From assembly GCF_051200875.1 (NCBI RefSeq), contig NZ_CP195191.1, positions 3,348,001-3,412,000 of the forward strand: a stretch of 64,000 nt of DNA, given 5' to 3'. The first letter of the stretch is position 1; every line of letters starts with the position of its first letter. The translations under genes were made by a program, and so were the position numbers. This stretch comes from Pseudotabrizicola sp051200875. GTDB lineage: Bacteria; Pseudomonadota; Alphaproteobacteria; Rhodobacterales; Rhodobacteraceae. A model generated the notes under the pieces. It had not been told where the DNA came from. It did no database searches and worked only from the letters and a program-made list of their open reading frames with translations. Below are positions 8,813 to 17,509 of this stretch, one piece after another.

Positions 8813-8872
8813 GGGCATCGAGCCCCCGAACGCGGCGATGCCTCCGGCGGGGATATTTTTGCCAAGATAAAG
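8813..8872. repeat. Intergenic dispersed repeat, copy 1
   Basis: About 60 bases containing GGGCATCGAGCCCCC, an ACGCGG segment, GGCGATGCCTCCGGCGGGGA and an ATATTT...AAGATAAAG tail. The same sequence occurs in inverted orientation at 51671-51732. It lies between the convergent serine hydrolase and ycjF genes. I recall similar GATGCCTCCGGCGGGGATATTT elements between genes in many Rhodobacteraceae genomes. It could fold into a GC-rich stem and serve as a terminator-like element. Confidence 0.8.
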
Positions 8873-8881
8873 GGAAAAGGA

Positions 8882-9892
8882 TCAGGACAAAGGATCTTTG
8901 CCCATGGCTTGACCTTTGGGGACCAGCCCGGCAAGGGCCCGGCTGACGGTGCCGCTGGTCGAGGGGCGGTCAGTGGCGACGAAGGGCAGCGGGCGGCAGA
9001 GGTCGATTGCGGCAAGTCCCACGCGGGCGGTCAAGGCGCCATTGACCACGCCTTCGCCAAAGCGGCGGGAGAGTTTCGACAGGATGCCGCCGCCGGCGAC
9101 CGAGCCGATCAGGTCATCGGTCAGCGCAAGGGCGCCGGTTGCCACGAGATGCGAAAAGACCCGGCGCAGCAGACCCCATGAGCCAAGAGCGCCAGAGCGG
9201 CCGCCGTAGATTTCGGCAAGGCGCCGGATCATCCGCAGGTTGGAGAACAGGGCGGTGGCGACATCGGCCAAGGCGAGGGGCACCAAAGCTGTGACGGTCG
9301 CCACTTGCCGTGCTGCCTGTTCAACCTCGGCCCGGGCCAAGGCGTCAAGCGGGGCCAGAAGTTCGGTTTCGGCCAGATTGAGAAGCGCGTCGGCATCAAG
9401 CACGTCGCCCTGACGATCGGAAAAGCGCGACAACCCCCATGCGGTTTCAGGCCGGTTGCCATAGAGCGCCGTAAGACTGGCCGTCAGGCGGCGGGCTTCT
9501 TTCAGGTCGCTGGTAGTGCGGGCGACTTCAGATCGTTGCCGCAGCGTATCGAGGCGATGCAGGCGGGCATAGGCCGACCATTCGCGCAGCGACAAGAGAA
9601 CGGCCGCCAAGACTGCTGCGGCCAACAAGGCGAAGGCCACATAGCCAAGGATCGCGTTGCGGGCGAGAAGGCCGGTGACAAAGTCATAGGCCGCCACGGA
9701 CAGCGCAAAGCTGAAGAAGGCCGAAAAGGCCCAGATCGCCGCTTGGGTCAGTTTGGAGCGGGGGCGCGCGGCAGAGGCGGCCAGCAGCATGGCGCGTCCG
9801 GTTGGAGCCGGATCGGGAACGGGGGGCGCGGAACTGGGGTCGGCCTCGTCCTCGAGGTCAAGGATCAGAGGTTTGCGGGGCGTTTCGGTCAT
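8882..9892 (-). CDS. ycjF: YcjF family membrane protein (TIGR01620 / DUF697)
   Basis: A 336-residue protein with an acidic, proline-rich N-terminal tail. Two close membrane segments lie around residues 48-70 and 80-102. A C-terminal DUF697-type region contains GNRPETAWGLSRFSD and repeated alanine-rich helices (LVPLALADVATALF, FGEGVVNGALTARVGLAAIDLCRP). It always pairs with YcjX; here the two genes share ATGA at 9889-9892. In E. coli ycjX and ycjF lie beside the phage shock genes, so a role in envelope stress is plausible. Its biochemical function is not known. Confidence 0.92.
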   Translation of the reverse strand: MTETPRKPLILDLEDEADPSSAPPVPDPAPTGRAMLLAASAARPRSKLTQAAIWAFSAFFSFALSVAAYDFVTGLLARNAILGYVAFALLAAAVLAAVLLSLREWSAYARLHRLDTLRQRSEVARTTSDLKEARRLTASLTALYGNRPETAWGLSRFSDRQGDVLDADALLNLAETELLAPLDALARAEVEQAARQVATVTALVPLALADVATALFSNLRMIRRLAEIYGGRSGALGSWGLLRRVFSHLVATGALALTDDLIGSVAGGGILSKLSRRFGEGVVNGALTARVGLAAIDLCRPLPFVATDRPSTSGTVSRALAGLVPKGQAMGKDPLS

Positions 9893-11301
9893 AGCATATC
9901 CCCAATCAGGAATTCGGCGGCGCGGTCCAGCCGGATATGGGGCGGGCCATCGCCCGGTTTCAATGTCATGCGGGCAGGGGCAAAGGCCATCAGCCCGTAC
10001 TCAGCCTCCAGCCAGCGCTCGGCACCTTCGCGGGCCGGGGCAAGGATGCGAGAGGGGTCGGAGGGCAAGTCGCCTGCATGCATCGCGGCCTGTTTCCCGG
10101 TGGCAAGAAGGCGGCCGCGGACGACATCCAAGGGGGTGCCGTCGCGCTGAACCGTGTCTTCGACCGTGGTGCGCAGGGAAGCCATCGACAGCGCCATGGT
10201 CTTTGCACCGGAAAAATCGGCGCGGCGTTTGGCGTCGGACAAGAGCGCTTCGGCGATTGCGGTCAGTTGCGGGTGCTGATGGTGGTGCAGATGATCGGCC
10301 TTTGTGGCGGCGAAAAGGATTTTCTCGACCCGTTTGCCGCCCAAAAGGCTGGTCAGCCAGCCATTGATTCCGGGGCGGAAGGTGGAAAGGATTTCCGCCA
10401 TCGTGCGGCGCAGATCTTCGACTGCGCGGGGCCCTTGGTGGATGGCGCCCAAAACGTCCATCAGCACGACTTGACGGTCGATCCGGGCGAAATGATCGCG
10501 GAAGAAGGGTTTGACCACCTTTGACTTGTAGGCGTCGAAGCGGCGTTCCATTTCGCGCCACAGGCTGCCGCGCCCTTGGGTGGAGGGTCTGGGGACCGGG
10601 GCAAAAGTCAGAACGGGAGAGCCTGCCAGATCGCCGGGTAGAAGGAAGCGGCCGGGGGTCAGGTCGGACCATCCCTGCTTGCGGGCGGCTTGCAGATAGG
10701 CGGTGAAACTTGCGGCCAAGGACTGCGCCTGCGGTTCGTCCAGCGGCAGGCTGGCATCGGCGGCGCGGGCCTCGGCCAAAAAGGCTGCGGCTTCTGGGCG
10801 TTTGGAAATGCGGGCCAAGGTTTCTTCGGCCCATGTGTCGTAGCTTTTGTCCAAGAGCGACAGGTCAAGAAGCCATTCGCCGGGGTAATCGACAATGTCG
10901 AGATGAAGCGTTGTCGGACCGGTCAGCCCGCCAAAGAAGCCTTGAGGCCGAAGCCGGAAGGACAGGCGCAGTTCTGAAATCGCGCGGGTTGAGTCTGGCC
11001 AGCGGGGGGCATCGCCCAAGAGCGCGGTCAGGTGATTTTCGTAGTCGAACCGGGGCAGGGTCATGTCGGGCTGAGGTTGCAGCACAACGGTTTCGATCCG
11101 GCCTTGGGACTGGGCGACAAGCTGGGTCATGCGGCCGCGGTCCAAAAGGTTGGCGACAAGGGACGTGATGAAAACCGTCTTCCCGGCGCCGGAAAGCCCT
11201 GTGACGCCAAGCCTGAGGCTGGGTTCAAAAATGCCCGAAATTCTGGTCCCGACACTTTCCACGCTGCGCGTGATGCCGTCGGTGATGGTGGAAAGAACCA
11301 C
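9889..11301 (-). CDS. ycjX: YcjX family P-loop GTPase-like protein (DUF463)
   Basis: Stress-associated nucleoside triphosphatase-like protein of the YcjX/DUF463 family. A Walker A loop, GLSGAGKT, lies shortly after the N-terminus and LDIVDYPGEWLLD gives the Walker B/switch region. DHLHHHQHPQ is a striking histidine cluster seen in the family. The frame stays open to an ATG at 11436, but that start would run into the divergent truA. The GTG at 11301 has an AAAGGG upstream and begins just before the conserved region, giving 470 residues. It is translationally coupled to ycjF downstream. Confidence 0.9.
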   Translation of the reverse strand: MVLSTITDGITRSVESVGTRISGIFEPSLRLGVTGLSGAGKTVFITSLVANLLDRGRMTQLVAQSQGRIETVVLQPQPDMTLPRFDYENHLTALLGDAPRWPDSTRAISELRLSFRLRPQGFFGGLTGPTTLHLDIVDYPGEWLLDLSLLDKSYDTWAEETLARISKRPEAAAFLAEARAADASLPLDEPQAQSLAASFTAYLQAARKQGWSDLTPGRFLLPGDLAGSPVLTFAPVPRPSTQGRGSLWREMERRFDAYKSKVVKPFFRDHFARIDRQVVLMDVLGAIHQGPRAVEDLRRTMAEILSTFRPGINGWLTSLLGGKRVEKILFAATKADHLHHHQHPQLTAIAEALLSDAKRRADFSGAKTMALSMASLRTTVEDTVQRDGTPLDVVRGRLLATGKQAAMHAGDLPSDPSRILAPAREGAERWLEAEYGLMAFAPARMTLKPGDGPPHIRLDRAAEFLIGDML

Positions 11302-11434
11302 TGCACTGTCCCTTTGTCTTACTTGGTCAACATAGGTGTCGAATGCGGGGCTTTGTAGAGGGAAAGCGCGTTGGCCAGAATGGGCAGGGCGCAAAGGGCT
11401 TGCGGCAGGGGCAGGATCGGATATGGGAAAGGTC

Positions 11435-12205
11435 ATGCCCAGATATGCGCTTAAAATTGATTATGACGGAGGGCCGTTCCAAGGCTGGCAGCGGCAGGCC
11501 GAAGGGCAGCCGAGTGTGCAGGCCGCGGTCGAGACGGCACTGGCGCGGCTGGAACACCGTCAACATACGATTGCGGCCGCCGGTCGGACAGATACCGGCG
11601 TTCATGCGACCGGTCAGGTTGCGACCGTCGATCTGGAGCGAGACTGGGATCCGTTCCGTCTGTCGGAAGCCCTGAACTTTCACCTGAAGCCGCAGCCGGT
11701 GGCGATTTTGCAGGCCGTGCGGGTGGATGATGACTTTCACGCCAGATTTTCCGCCATCGAACGGAGATACCTGTTTCGCCTTGTCGCGCGGCGGGCCCCG
11801 GTGACCCATGATCGCGGATGTGTTTGGCAGATACTTAGCCCGCTTGATCTTGGTGCGATGAAAGCCGGGGCAGAGGCCCTTGTCGGCCTGCATGATTTTA
11901 CAACCTTTCGGTCGTCGATCTGTCAGGCAAAATCGCCGGTCAAGACGCTTGATTGCATTGAGATAACCGAGCATCCGTATGCAGGTGGGGTGGAATACCG
12001 CTTTGCGTTGCGGGCGCGCAGTTTCCTGCACAATCAGGTTCGGTCGATCGTTGGAACCTTGGAGCGTGTGGGGGCGGGTGCATGGTCGCCCGAACGTGTG
12101 GCCGAGGCACTTGCCGCGAAAGATCGCGCCGCCTGCGGTCCGGTGTGCCCGCCGCAGGGATTGTATCTGACCGGTGTGGGCTATCCGGTCGATCCGTTCT
12201 GCTGA
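11435..12205 (+). CDS. truA: tRNA pseudouridine(38-40) synthase
   Basis: Converts uridines 38-40 of the tRNA anticodon arm to pseudouridine. The 256-residue length is typical. The N-terminus reads YALKIDYDGGPFQGWQRQ, and the catalytic aspartate is Asp53 in GRTDTGVHATGQV. The second half carries RRYLFRL and the SFLHNQVRSIVGTLE motif near the C-terminus. The ATG at 11435 is chosen because GGGAAAGG lies five bases upstream. It diverges from ycjX. Nothing unusual is visible. Confidence 0.96.
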   Translation: MPRYALKIDYDGGPFQGWQRQAEGQPSVQAAVETALARLEHRQHTIAAAGRTDTGVHATGQVATVDLERDWDPFRLSEALNFHLKPQPVAILQAVRVDDDFHARFSAIERRYLFRLVARRAPVTHDRGCVWQILSPLDLGAMKAGAEALVGLHDFTTFRSSICQAKSPVKTLDCIEITEHPYAGGVEYRFALRARSFLHNQVRSIVGTLERVGAGAWSPERVAEALAAKDRAACGPVCPPQGLYLTGVGYPVDPFC

Positions 12206-12505
12206 TTTGCCGGCAGCGGTGATTCCGAAATCTGTCATTTTGCGCCCGGAAGATTGCGACCGAATTCGAAGGTTTCGCAATTATGTTTTTCGACCTACGC
12301 GAATGGATAGGTTGGGCTTGGGCAGTGACTTTTCCAGATCGCCGGAACTAAGTATTGAAAATATTGAATATTTCGCTGGCAGTTAGCGCTAACGTCCAAT
12401 CTGGTCAAAAAAACTTACCAGCTATTGCCTTTTGAGGGGGGTGGTCTAATCTCAGCACTGGGAGAAAGCCGCGCAAGCGGCGAAACATCGTCTGGGAGGA
12501 CACCA
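12206..12505. other. Upstream region of the TRAP operon
   Basis: A 300-base gap with no plausible gene. It is noticeably AT-richer from about 12290 to 12420 and holds the palindrome described separately at 12382-12393. A GGGAGGA Shine-Dalgarno stands six bases before the TRAP binding-protein start. The promoter itself was not resolved. Confidence 0.5.
12382..12393. promoter_or_regulatory. Candidate LacI-family operator
   Basis: GTTAGCGCTAAC is a perfect 12-bp palindrome with the central CG typical of LacI/GalR-family operators. It is 112 bases before the start of the TRAP binding-protein gene, in an AT-rich promoter-like stretch. No LacI-type regulator is encoded in the window, so the cognate protein would be elsewhere. 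The match is to general knowledge of operator shape, not to a verified site. Confidence 0.5.
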
Positions 12506-13645
12506 ATGACTGAGACTCGTGATTCCGCACGCCTGTCGCGCCGTTCGTTCTTGCGTAAAGGCGCCCTTGGCGGTTCGGCTGCAGCCGCAACTGCGCTGGC
12601 AGCACCGGCCGTTTTGGCACAGGCTCCGCTGGTCATGAAAATGCAGACCTCTTGGCCGGCATCGGACATCTGGATGGATTTTGCAAAGCAGTATGTTGAC
12701 CGCGTTGAGGCAATGTCGGGCGGCCGTCTGAAGATCGACCTGCTGCCAGCCGGTGCTGTTGTCGCCGCGTTCCAGGTTATGGACGCTGTGAGCGACGGCG
12801 TTCTGGATGCTGCGCATTCGGTTTCGGTTTACTGGTACGGCAAGAACAAGGCCGCATCCTTCTTTGGCACCGGCCCGGTGTTCGGCGGTTCGTCGACCAC
12901 CATGCTTGGCTGGTTCTATGAAGGCGGCGGTAAGGAGCTGTATGAAGAACTGACCCAGCAAATCCTTGGCCTGAACGTCTATGGCATGATGGGTATGCCG
13001 ATGCCGGCGCAGCCCTTTGGCTGGTTCAAGCAGGAAGTAAACACGGTTGCTGACCTTCAGGGCTTCAAATACCGCACCGTGGGTCTGGCGGCTGACCTGC
13101 TTCAGGGCATGGGTATGTCGGTGGCACAGCTTCCGGGCGGTGAAATCGTTCCCGCAATGGAGCGTGGCGTGATTGACGCGTTCGAATTCAACAACCCGTC
13201 GTCGGACAGCCGTTTTGGCGCACAGGACGTGGCCAAGAACTACTACCTGTCGTCCTATCATCAGGCTTCGGAAGCGTTTGAATTCCTGTTCAACAAGGAC
13301 TTCATGGACGATCTGGAACCCGATCTGCAGGCCATCCTGCGCCACTCGGTCGAAGCGTCGGCCACCTCGAACCTTGCGCTGGCCATGCGCGAATATTCGA
13401 CCGACCTGCAGAAGCTGATCACCGATTCAGGTGTGACGGTTCGCCGTACGTCGAAGGACATCCTGAACGGCCAAATCCAGGCTTGGGACGCGCTGATCCC
13501 GGAACTGGAAAAGGATGCGTTCTCGAAGAAGGTCATGGACAGCCAGCGCGCCTGGGTCGAGAAGGTTGCCTATTACGAACTGATGAACGCGCCGGATCTG
13601 GGTCTGGCCTACGATCACTACTTCCCGGGCAAACTGAGCCTCTGA
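12506..13645 (+). CDS. TRAP transporter substrate-binding protein (DctP family, Tat-exported)
   Basis: Periplasmic binding protein of a tripartite ATP-independent transporter. The N-terminus carries a twin-arginine signal, SRRSFLRKGALGG, then a hydrophobic stretch ending PAVLA, so it is probably exported folded. The mature sequence (MKMQTSWPASDIWMDFAKQYVDRVEAMSGGRLKIDLL and the FEFNNPSSD region) resembles the mannitol/chloroaromatic-type DctP group (FcbT1-like) rather than the C4-dicarboxylate group. The ATG at 12506 follows GGGAGGA and gives 379 residues. The small and large permease genes follow, then an amidase. Confidence 0.93.
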   Translation: MTETRDSARLSRRSFLRKGALGGSAAAATALAAPAVLAQAPLVMKMQTSWPASDIWMDFAKQYVDRVEAMSGGRLKIDLLPAGAVVAAFQVMDAVSDGVLDAAHSVSVYWYGKNKAASFFGTGPVFGGSSTTMLGWFYEGGGKELYEELTQQILGLNVYGMMGMPMPAQPFGWFKQEVNTVADLQGFKYRTVGLAADLLQGMGMSVAQLPGGEIVPAMERGVIDAFEFNNPSSDSRFGAQDVAKNYYLSSYHQASEAFEFLFNKDFMDDLEPDLQAILRHSVEASATSNLALAMREYSTDLQKLITDSGVTVRRTSKDILNGQIQAWDALIPELEKDAFSKKVMDSQRAWVEKVAYYELMNAPDLGLAYDHYFPGKLSL

Positions 13646-13682
13646 GGTCGGTTGGGCATCGCAGAGGTGCCCTACCTTTTGG

Positions 13683-13711
13683 CGCCGGGTTCGGGGGAAC
13701 CCGGCGTCTTT
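13683..13711 (+). terminator. Intercistronic hairpin after the TRAP binding-protein gene
   Basis: A 10-bp perfect stem (13683-13692 with 13697-13706, CGCCGGGTTC/GAACCCGGCG) closes a GGGG loop, followed by TCTTT. It sits between the binding-protein gene and the small permease gene. As with the hairpins in the ABC and TTT operons here, it probably stabilises the upstream message or terminates part of transcription. Confidence 0.75.
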
Positions 13712-13732
13712 CCCTGAACGGAGTTTCCGCAA

Positions 13733-14308
13733 ATGATCCGCTATATCCGGTTCGCAGACAGCGTCTCGGCCTGGTTCGGAAAGACCTTTGGCTGGCTTAT
13801 CATTCTGATGACCTTCGGAATGAGCTACGAGGTGATGGTGCGCTATTTGTTCAATGCGCCAACCCCATGGTCGCTTGATGTAAGCTTTATCATGTATGGC
13901 ACGATGTTCATGATGGGGGGGGCCTATACGCTGTCACGCGGGGGGCATGTGCGCGGCGACTTCCTGTATCGCACATGGAAGCCCAGAACACAGGCCATGG
14001 TCGACTTGGTCCTGTATATCCTTTTCTTCTTCCCCGGAATTCTGGCCTTGGTGATCACCGGCTGGAAATATGCCAGCCGGTCATGGAGCTATACCGAGGT
14101 TTCGGTCAACAGCCCTGCGGGCATACCGATCTACCAGTTCAAAACGGTTATCGTGGCGGCAGGCATCTTGCTGATCATTCAGGGCCTCGCGCAGGTGTTC
14201 CGCTGCATCCTGTGCATGCGCGACGGCTATTGGACCGCGGCCGAGAATGACGTCGAAGAGACCGAAGAAATCCTCCTGAAGCAGGCTGCCAAAGAGCAGT
14301 CGAACTGA
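13733..14308 (+). CDS. TRAP transporter small permease (DctQ family)
   Basis: Four-helix inner-membrane subunit that pairs with the large permease. It has 191 residues. Helices lie near residues 18-38, 53-73, 95-118 and 140-162, and the family motif appears as MVRYLFNAPTPWSLD. The FMMGGAYTLSRGGHVRGDFLY segment is the DctQ signature. A GGAG sequence precedes the ATG. The C-terminal tail is acidic and cytoplasmic. Confidence 0.93.
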   Translation: MIRYIRFADSVSAWFGKTFGWLIILMTFGMSYEVMVRYLFNAPTPWSLDVSFIMYGTMFMMGGAYTLSRGGHVRGDFLYRTWKPRTQAMVDLVLYILFFFPGILALVITGWKYASRSWSYTEVSVNSPAGIPIYQFKTVIVAAGILLIIQGLAQVFRCILCMRDGYWTAAENDVEETEEILLKQAAKEQSN

Positions 14309-14366
14309 TCGGTGGGCGCGACCGAGGTTGCGCCTGATCGACTACAATTCATTCGGAGTTCACAAA

Positions 14367-15791
14367 GTGACCGACCCGCAGATCGCCTTGATGATGCTTG
14401 CCATCTTCATCATCTTTGTTTTCCTGGGCTTTCCCATTGCCTTCACACTTATGGCTCTTGGTATCGCCTTTGGCTATTACGCTTACTTCGATGCCGGTCG
14501 GATGTGGCGGTCGTTCAACCGCCTTGGCGAAGATGCAAGCTGGTGGGACAGCACGAGTTTATGGATCGAGGGGTTCTACAATAACCGCATCTTCGACCTC
14601 TTCGTGAACCAGACCTACACGGTGATCTCGAACGAGGTGCTGACGGCCATCCCGCTGTTCCTGTTCATGGGTTATATCGTTGAACGCGCGAATATCGTGG
14701 ACAAGCTGTTCGGCACGCTGGCGGTTGCAACACGCAATATTCCGGGGTCGATGGGGGTTGCGGCTCTGATCACCTGCGCGCTGTTCGCGACTGCCACCGG
14801 GATCGTCGGGGCCGTCGTGACGCTGATGGGCCTGCTGGCGCTGCCGCAGATGTTGAAGATGCGTTACAATCACAGCTTTGCCTCGGGCATCATCTGCGCG
14901 GGCGGAACGCTGGGTATTCTGATCCCGCCGTCGATCATGCTGATCGTCTATGCGGCGTCGTCGGGCGTGTCGATTGTGCGGCTTTACGCGGGCGCCCTTC
15001 TTCCCGGTTTCACGCTGGTGGGATTGTACCTCATCTACATCATGGGGCGGGCGATGCTGAACCCGTCGCTTGCGCCAAAGCCGACCAAGGAAGAAATGCC
15101 TGAGGTTCCCTTTGGCAAAATGATAAAGATGCTGGCCACCAGCTTCTTGCCTTTGGCAATTCTGATCCTCTCGGTGCTTGGATCGATCCTGTTTGGTCTT
15201 GCGACCCCTACGGAAGCCGCGTCCATCGGCGCCTTGGGCGGGATGGTGCTTGCGGTGGCCTATCGCGCCATGACCTTCCAGCGCCTGCGGGAGTCGGTCT
15301 ACCTGACCGTGCGCACGACGGCGATGGTGTGTTGGTTGTTCGTCGGTTCCTACACCTTCTCGGCCGTGTTCAGCTATTTGGGCGGTGAGCATGTGATCGC
15401 GGATTTCGTGCAGGGGCTTGATCTGACGCCGGTGCAATTCCTGATCATCGCGCAGCTGATCATCTTCCTTTTGGGTTGGCCGCTGGAATGGTCGGAAATC
15501 ATCATCATCTTCGTGCCGATCTTCCTGCCGCTGCTGCCGCATTTCGGAATTGATCCGCTGTTCTTTGGCGTGCTGGTGGCCCTGAACCTGCAAACGTCGT
15601 TCCTGACCCCACCAATGGCAATGAGCGCCTATTATCTGAAGGGCATCGCACCGCCAGAGATCAAGCTGACCGAAATCTTCAAAGGCGTTCTCCCCTATTG
15701 CGGAATGGTCGTGATCTGCATGGTCTTGATGTACGTCTTCCCAGATATCGTCTTCATGCTGCCGGATGCCTTCTATGGCCCTTCACGATAA
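14367..15791 (+). CDS. TRAP transporter large permease (DctM family, mannitol/chloroaromatic-type)
   Basis: Main transport subunit, a proton- or sodium-coupled secondary transporter with about 12-14 membrane segments. The GTG at 14367 is chosen because GGAG lies eight bases upstream; a TTG at 14328 also keeps the frame. Signature segments include TAIPLFLFMGYIVERA, the GAVVTLMGLLALP helix, GTLGILIPPSIMLIVYA and the C-terminal LQTSFLTPPMAMSAYYLKG. An insert around residues 40-85 (the WWDS...NNRIFDLFVNQ region) is typical of the COG4664 subgroup. Its end overlaps the amidase start. Confidence 0.93.
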   Translation: MTDPQIALMMLAIFIIFVFLGFPIAFTLMALGIAFGYYAYFDAGRMWRSFNRLGEDASWWDSTSLWIEGFYNNRIFDLFVNQTYTVISNEVLTAIPLFLFMGYIVERANIVDKLFGTLAVATRNIPGSMGVAALITCALFATATGIVGAVVTLMGLLALPQMLKMRYNHSFASGIICAGGTLGILIPPSIMLIVYAASSGVSIVRLYAGALLPGFTLVGLYLIYIMGRAMLNPSLAPKPTKEEMPEVPFGKMIKMLATSFLPLAILILSVLGSILFGLATPTEAASIGALGGMVLAVAYRAMTFQRLRESVYLTVRTTAMVCWLFVGSYTFSAVFSYLGGEHVIADFVQGLDLTPVQFLIIAQLIIFLLGWPLEWSEIIIIFVPIFLPLLPHFGIDPLFFGVLVALNLQTSFLTPPMAMSAYYLKGIAPPEIKLTEIFKGVLPYCGMVVICMVLMYVFPDIVFMLPDAFYGPSR

Positions 15792-17133
15792 CAAGGACGC
15801 GGTTCTGGCCCTTGGGGCGGTTGCCTTGCGCGACCGCCTTGCCAGTGGGGCGCTAGGTGCAGAGGCGCTAGTCGAAGCCTGTCTGGCCCGCATTGCCGAG
15901 GTCGAGCCATTGGTACAGGCCTGGGCTTGGTTGGATGGTCAGCATGCCGTCGAACAGGCGCGCCGGTTGGACCAGTGGCGCAAGTCGGGAAAGCCACTTG
16001 GGCCGTTGCATGGTTTGCCAGTGGGTTTGAAAGATGTCATCGACACGAAGGGCATACCGACACAGAATGGAACGCCAATTGACGAAGGCCGCGTGCCCGA
16101 GGCTGATGCGTGGATCGTTTCCCGCCTGAAAGCGGCTGGCGCGATTGTGTTGGGTAAAACCGTCAGCACGGAATGCGCTTTTTTGCATCCCGGCAAGACA
16201 AGAAACCCGCATAATCCCGCGCATACCCCCGGCGGGTCCTCGCAAGGATCTGCGGCTGCCGTAGCCGCCGGCATGGTGCCGCTGGCCATCGGGACGCAAA
16301 CGGGCGGCTCCGTTATTCGACCCGCAGCATTTTGCGGTGTTGTCGGATTGAAGCCCAGCTTCGGGCTGATCCCAAGGACCGGCGTTTTGATGCAATCGCC
16401 GTTTCTGGATACGATGGGGGTCTTTGCCCGTTCGGTTGAAGACGCGGCTTTGTTGGCAGAGGTTCTGGCAGGCCATGACCCTGCCGATAAGGCGACTGAA
16501 CCGGTCCCAATGCCAAGGCTGCTGAAAGTGGCGCAAAGTGATGTGCCTGTGCGCCCAACCTTTGCCTTTGCCCGCCTGCCGGGATGGGATCAAGCAGACC
16601 CGCAGATGCAGGGCGCGCTGGAAGAACTGGCCGAACTGCTGGGCGAACAGTGCTTTGAGGTGCCGTTGGACGGCTTTGAAGAGGTCGCTTCGGCGCGGCA
16701 GCGCATCAATTTTGCCGAGATGGCCAAGTGCTATTACGGGCTGGAACGCCGGGGGCGTGACCAGATGTCGGACGTGCTGAAATCCGCGATGGACGAAGGC
16801 AAAGCCGTTCTGGCGCGTGATTATCTGGCTGCATTGGATTGGCGTGAGGTCATGAATGGCGCGTTGGAGCGGATTTTTGATCGCTGTGATGCCATACTTT
16901 GCGCCCCTGCGCTTGGCCCCGCACCGGAAGGTCTGGAAAGCACCGGATCGGCCATTTTCAATGGGCTTTGGACTCTTGCCGGAGTTCCTGCCATCACCTT
17001 ACCCGTCTTTACGGCCGATAATGGGCTTCCGATGGGGGTTCAATTGGTTGGAAAGCGTGGCTCGGATGCGCGTCTGCTGCGTACAGCGCGTTGGCTTTCC
17101 ACCTATCTTGCAACGCTGGATCAGGAGAATTGA
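15766..17133 (+). CDS. Amidase signature family enzyme
   Basis: Hydrolyses an amide to a carboxylate and ammonia with the Ser-cisSer-Lys triad. I see Lys89 in GLKDVID, Ser158 in GGSSQGSAAA and Ser182 in TQTGGSVIRP, all intact. The 455-residue length and overall pattern suit the AtzF/indoleacetamide-hydrolase-like branch rather than GatA, since no gatB/gatC neighbours exist. The start lies inside the end of the TRAP large permease gene (an ATG nine bases later is an alternative), so it belongs to the same operon. This implies that the TRAP substrate, or a product of it, is an amide. Confidence 0.9.
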   Translation: MPSMALHDNKDAVLALGAVALRDRLASGALGAEALVEACLARIAEVEPLVQAWAWLDGQHAVEQARRLDQWRKSGKPLGPLHGLPVGLKDVIDTKGIPTQNGTPIDEGRVPEADAWIVSRLKAAGAIVLGKTVSTECAFLHPGKTRNPHNPAHTPGGSSQGSAAAVAAGMVPLAIGTQTGGSVIRPAAFCGVVGLKPSFGLIPRTGVLMQSPFLDTMGVFARSVEDAALLAEVLAGHDPADKATEPVPMPRLLKVAQSDVPVRPTFAFARLPGWDQADPQMQGALEELAELLGEQCFEVPLDGFEEVASARQRINFAEMAKCYYGLERRGRDQMSDVLKSAMDEGKAVLARDYLAALDWREVMNGALERIFDRCDAILCAPALGPAPEGLESTGSAIFNGLWTLAGVPAITLPVFTADNGLPMGVQLVGKRGSDARLLRTARWLSTYLATLDQEN

Positions 17134-17137
17134 TCGG

Positions 17138-17299
17138 ATGAACAACATTCTTGCAGTCATAGCCTTTCTGATCTTTTGCGGGTTTCTGGCGGTTCTGATC
17201 ATCCATGTTCCCAGACTGGATCTGATCGCAGTGATCGCGGTCACAGTCGCTTTGGCTGGCTGGGATCTGGTGCAGAACCTTAAGGGCAACGCTGGCTGA
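17138..17299 (+). CDS. Small membrane protein at the end of the TRAP-amidase operon
   Basis: A 53-residue protein starting four bases after the amidase stop, with CAGGAG about 12 bases upstream. It has two hydrophobic segments, roughly residues 4-22 (ILAVIAFLIFCGFLAVLII) and 28-44, ending in a short polar tail. No known family is recognised. Its position and strong membrane character suggest a transporter accessory or a small structural protein. Confidence 0.65.
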   Translation: MNNILAVIAFLIFCGFLAVLIIHVPRLDLIAVIAVTVALAGWDLVQNLKGNAG

Positions 17300-17477
17300 G
17301 ATCGCGTACCTGATGAAGCGGATGCAATGGCACTTGCCTTGAACGGGCGGTGCCCTTGTCATGCTGCGTCTTTGAAATGGGGCTTGCGTCCGACGCGTCC
17401 TAGCTAATTTCTTTCACGGTCAACCCGGAAAGCTGCGGCTGTGTCTGTGGCGTTCTGTGCGATGTGTCGATAACGAT

Positions 17478-17502
17478 GTAACAAGCGTGACAGTTTTTCG
17501 AA
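17478..17502 (+). promoter_or_regulatory. Possible ECF-type promoter for the sigma/anti-sigma pair
   Basis: GTAACA at 17478-17483 and CGAA at 17499-17502 are separated by 15 bases. From memory, Caulobacter SigF recognises GTAACC-N16-CGAA, so this would be a near match allowing autoregulation. The predicted transcript would begin close to the start codon of the sigma gene, giving a very short or absent leader, which also fits the missing Shine-Dalgarno. Weak evidence. Confidence 0.3.
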
Positions 17503-17509
17503 TTGACTG

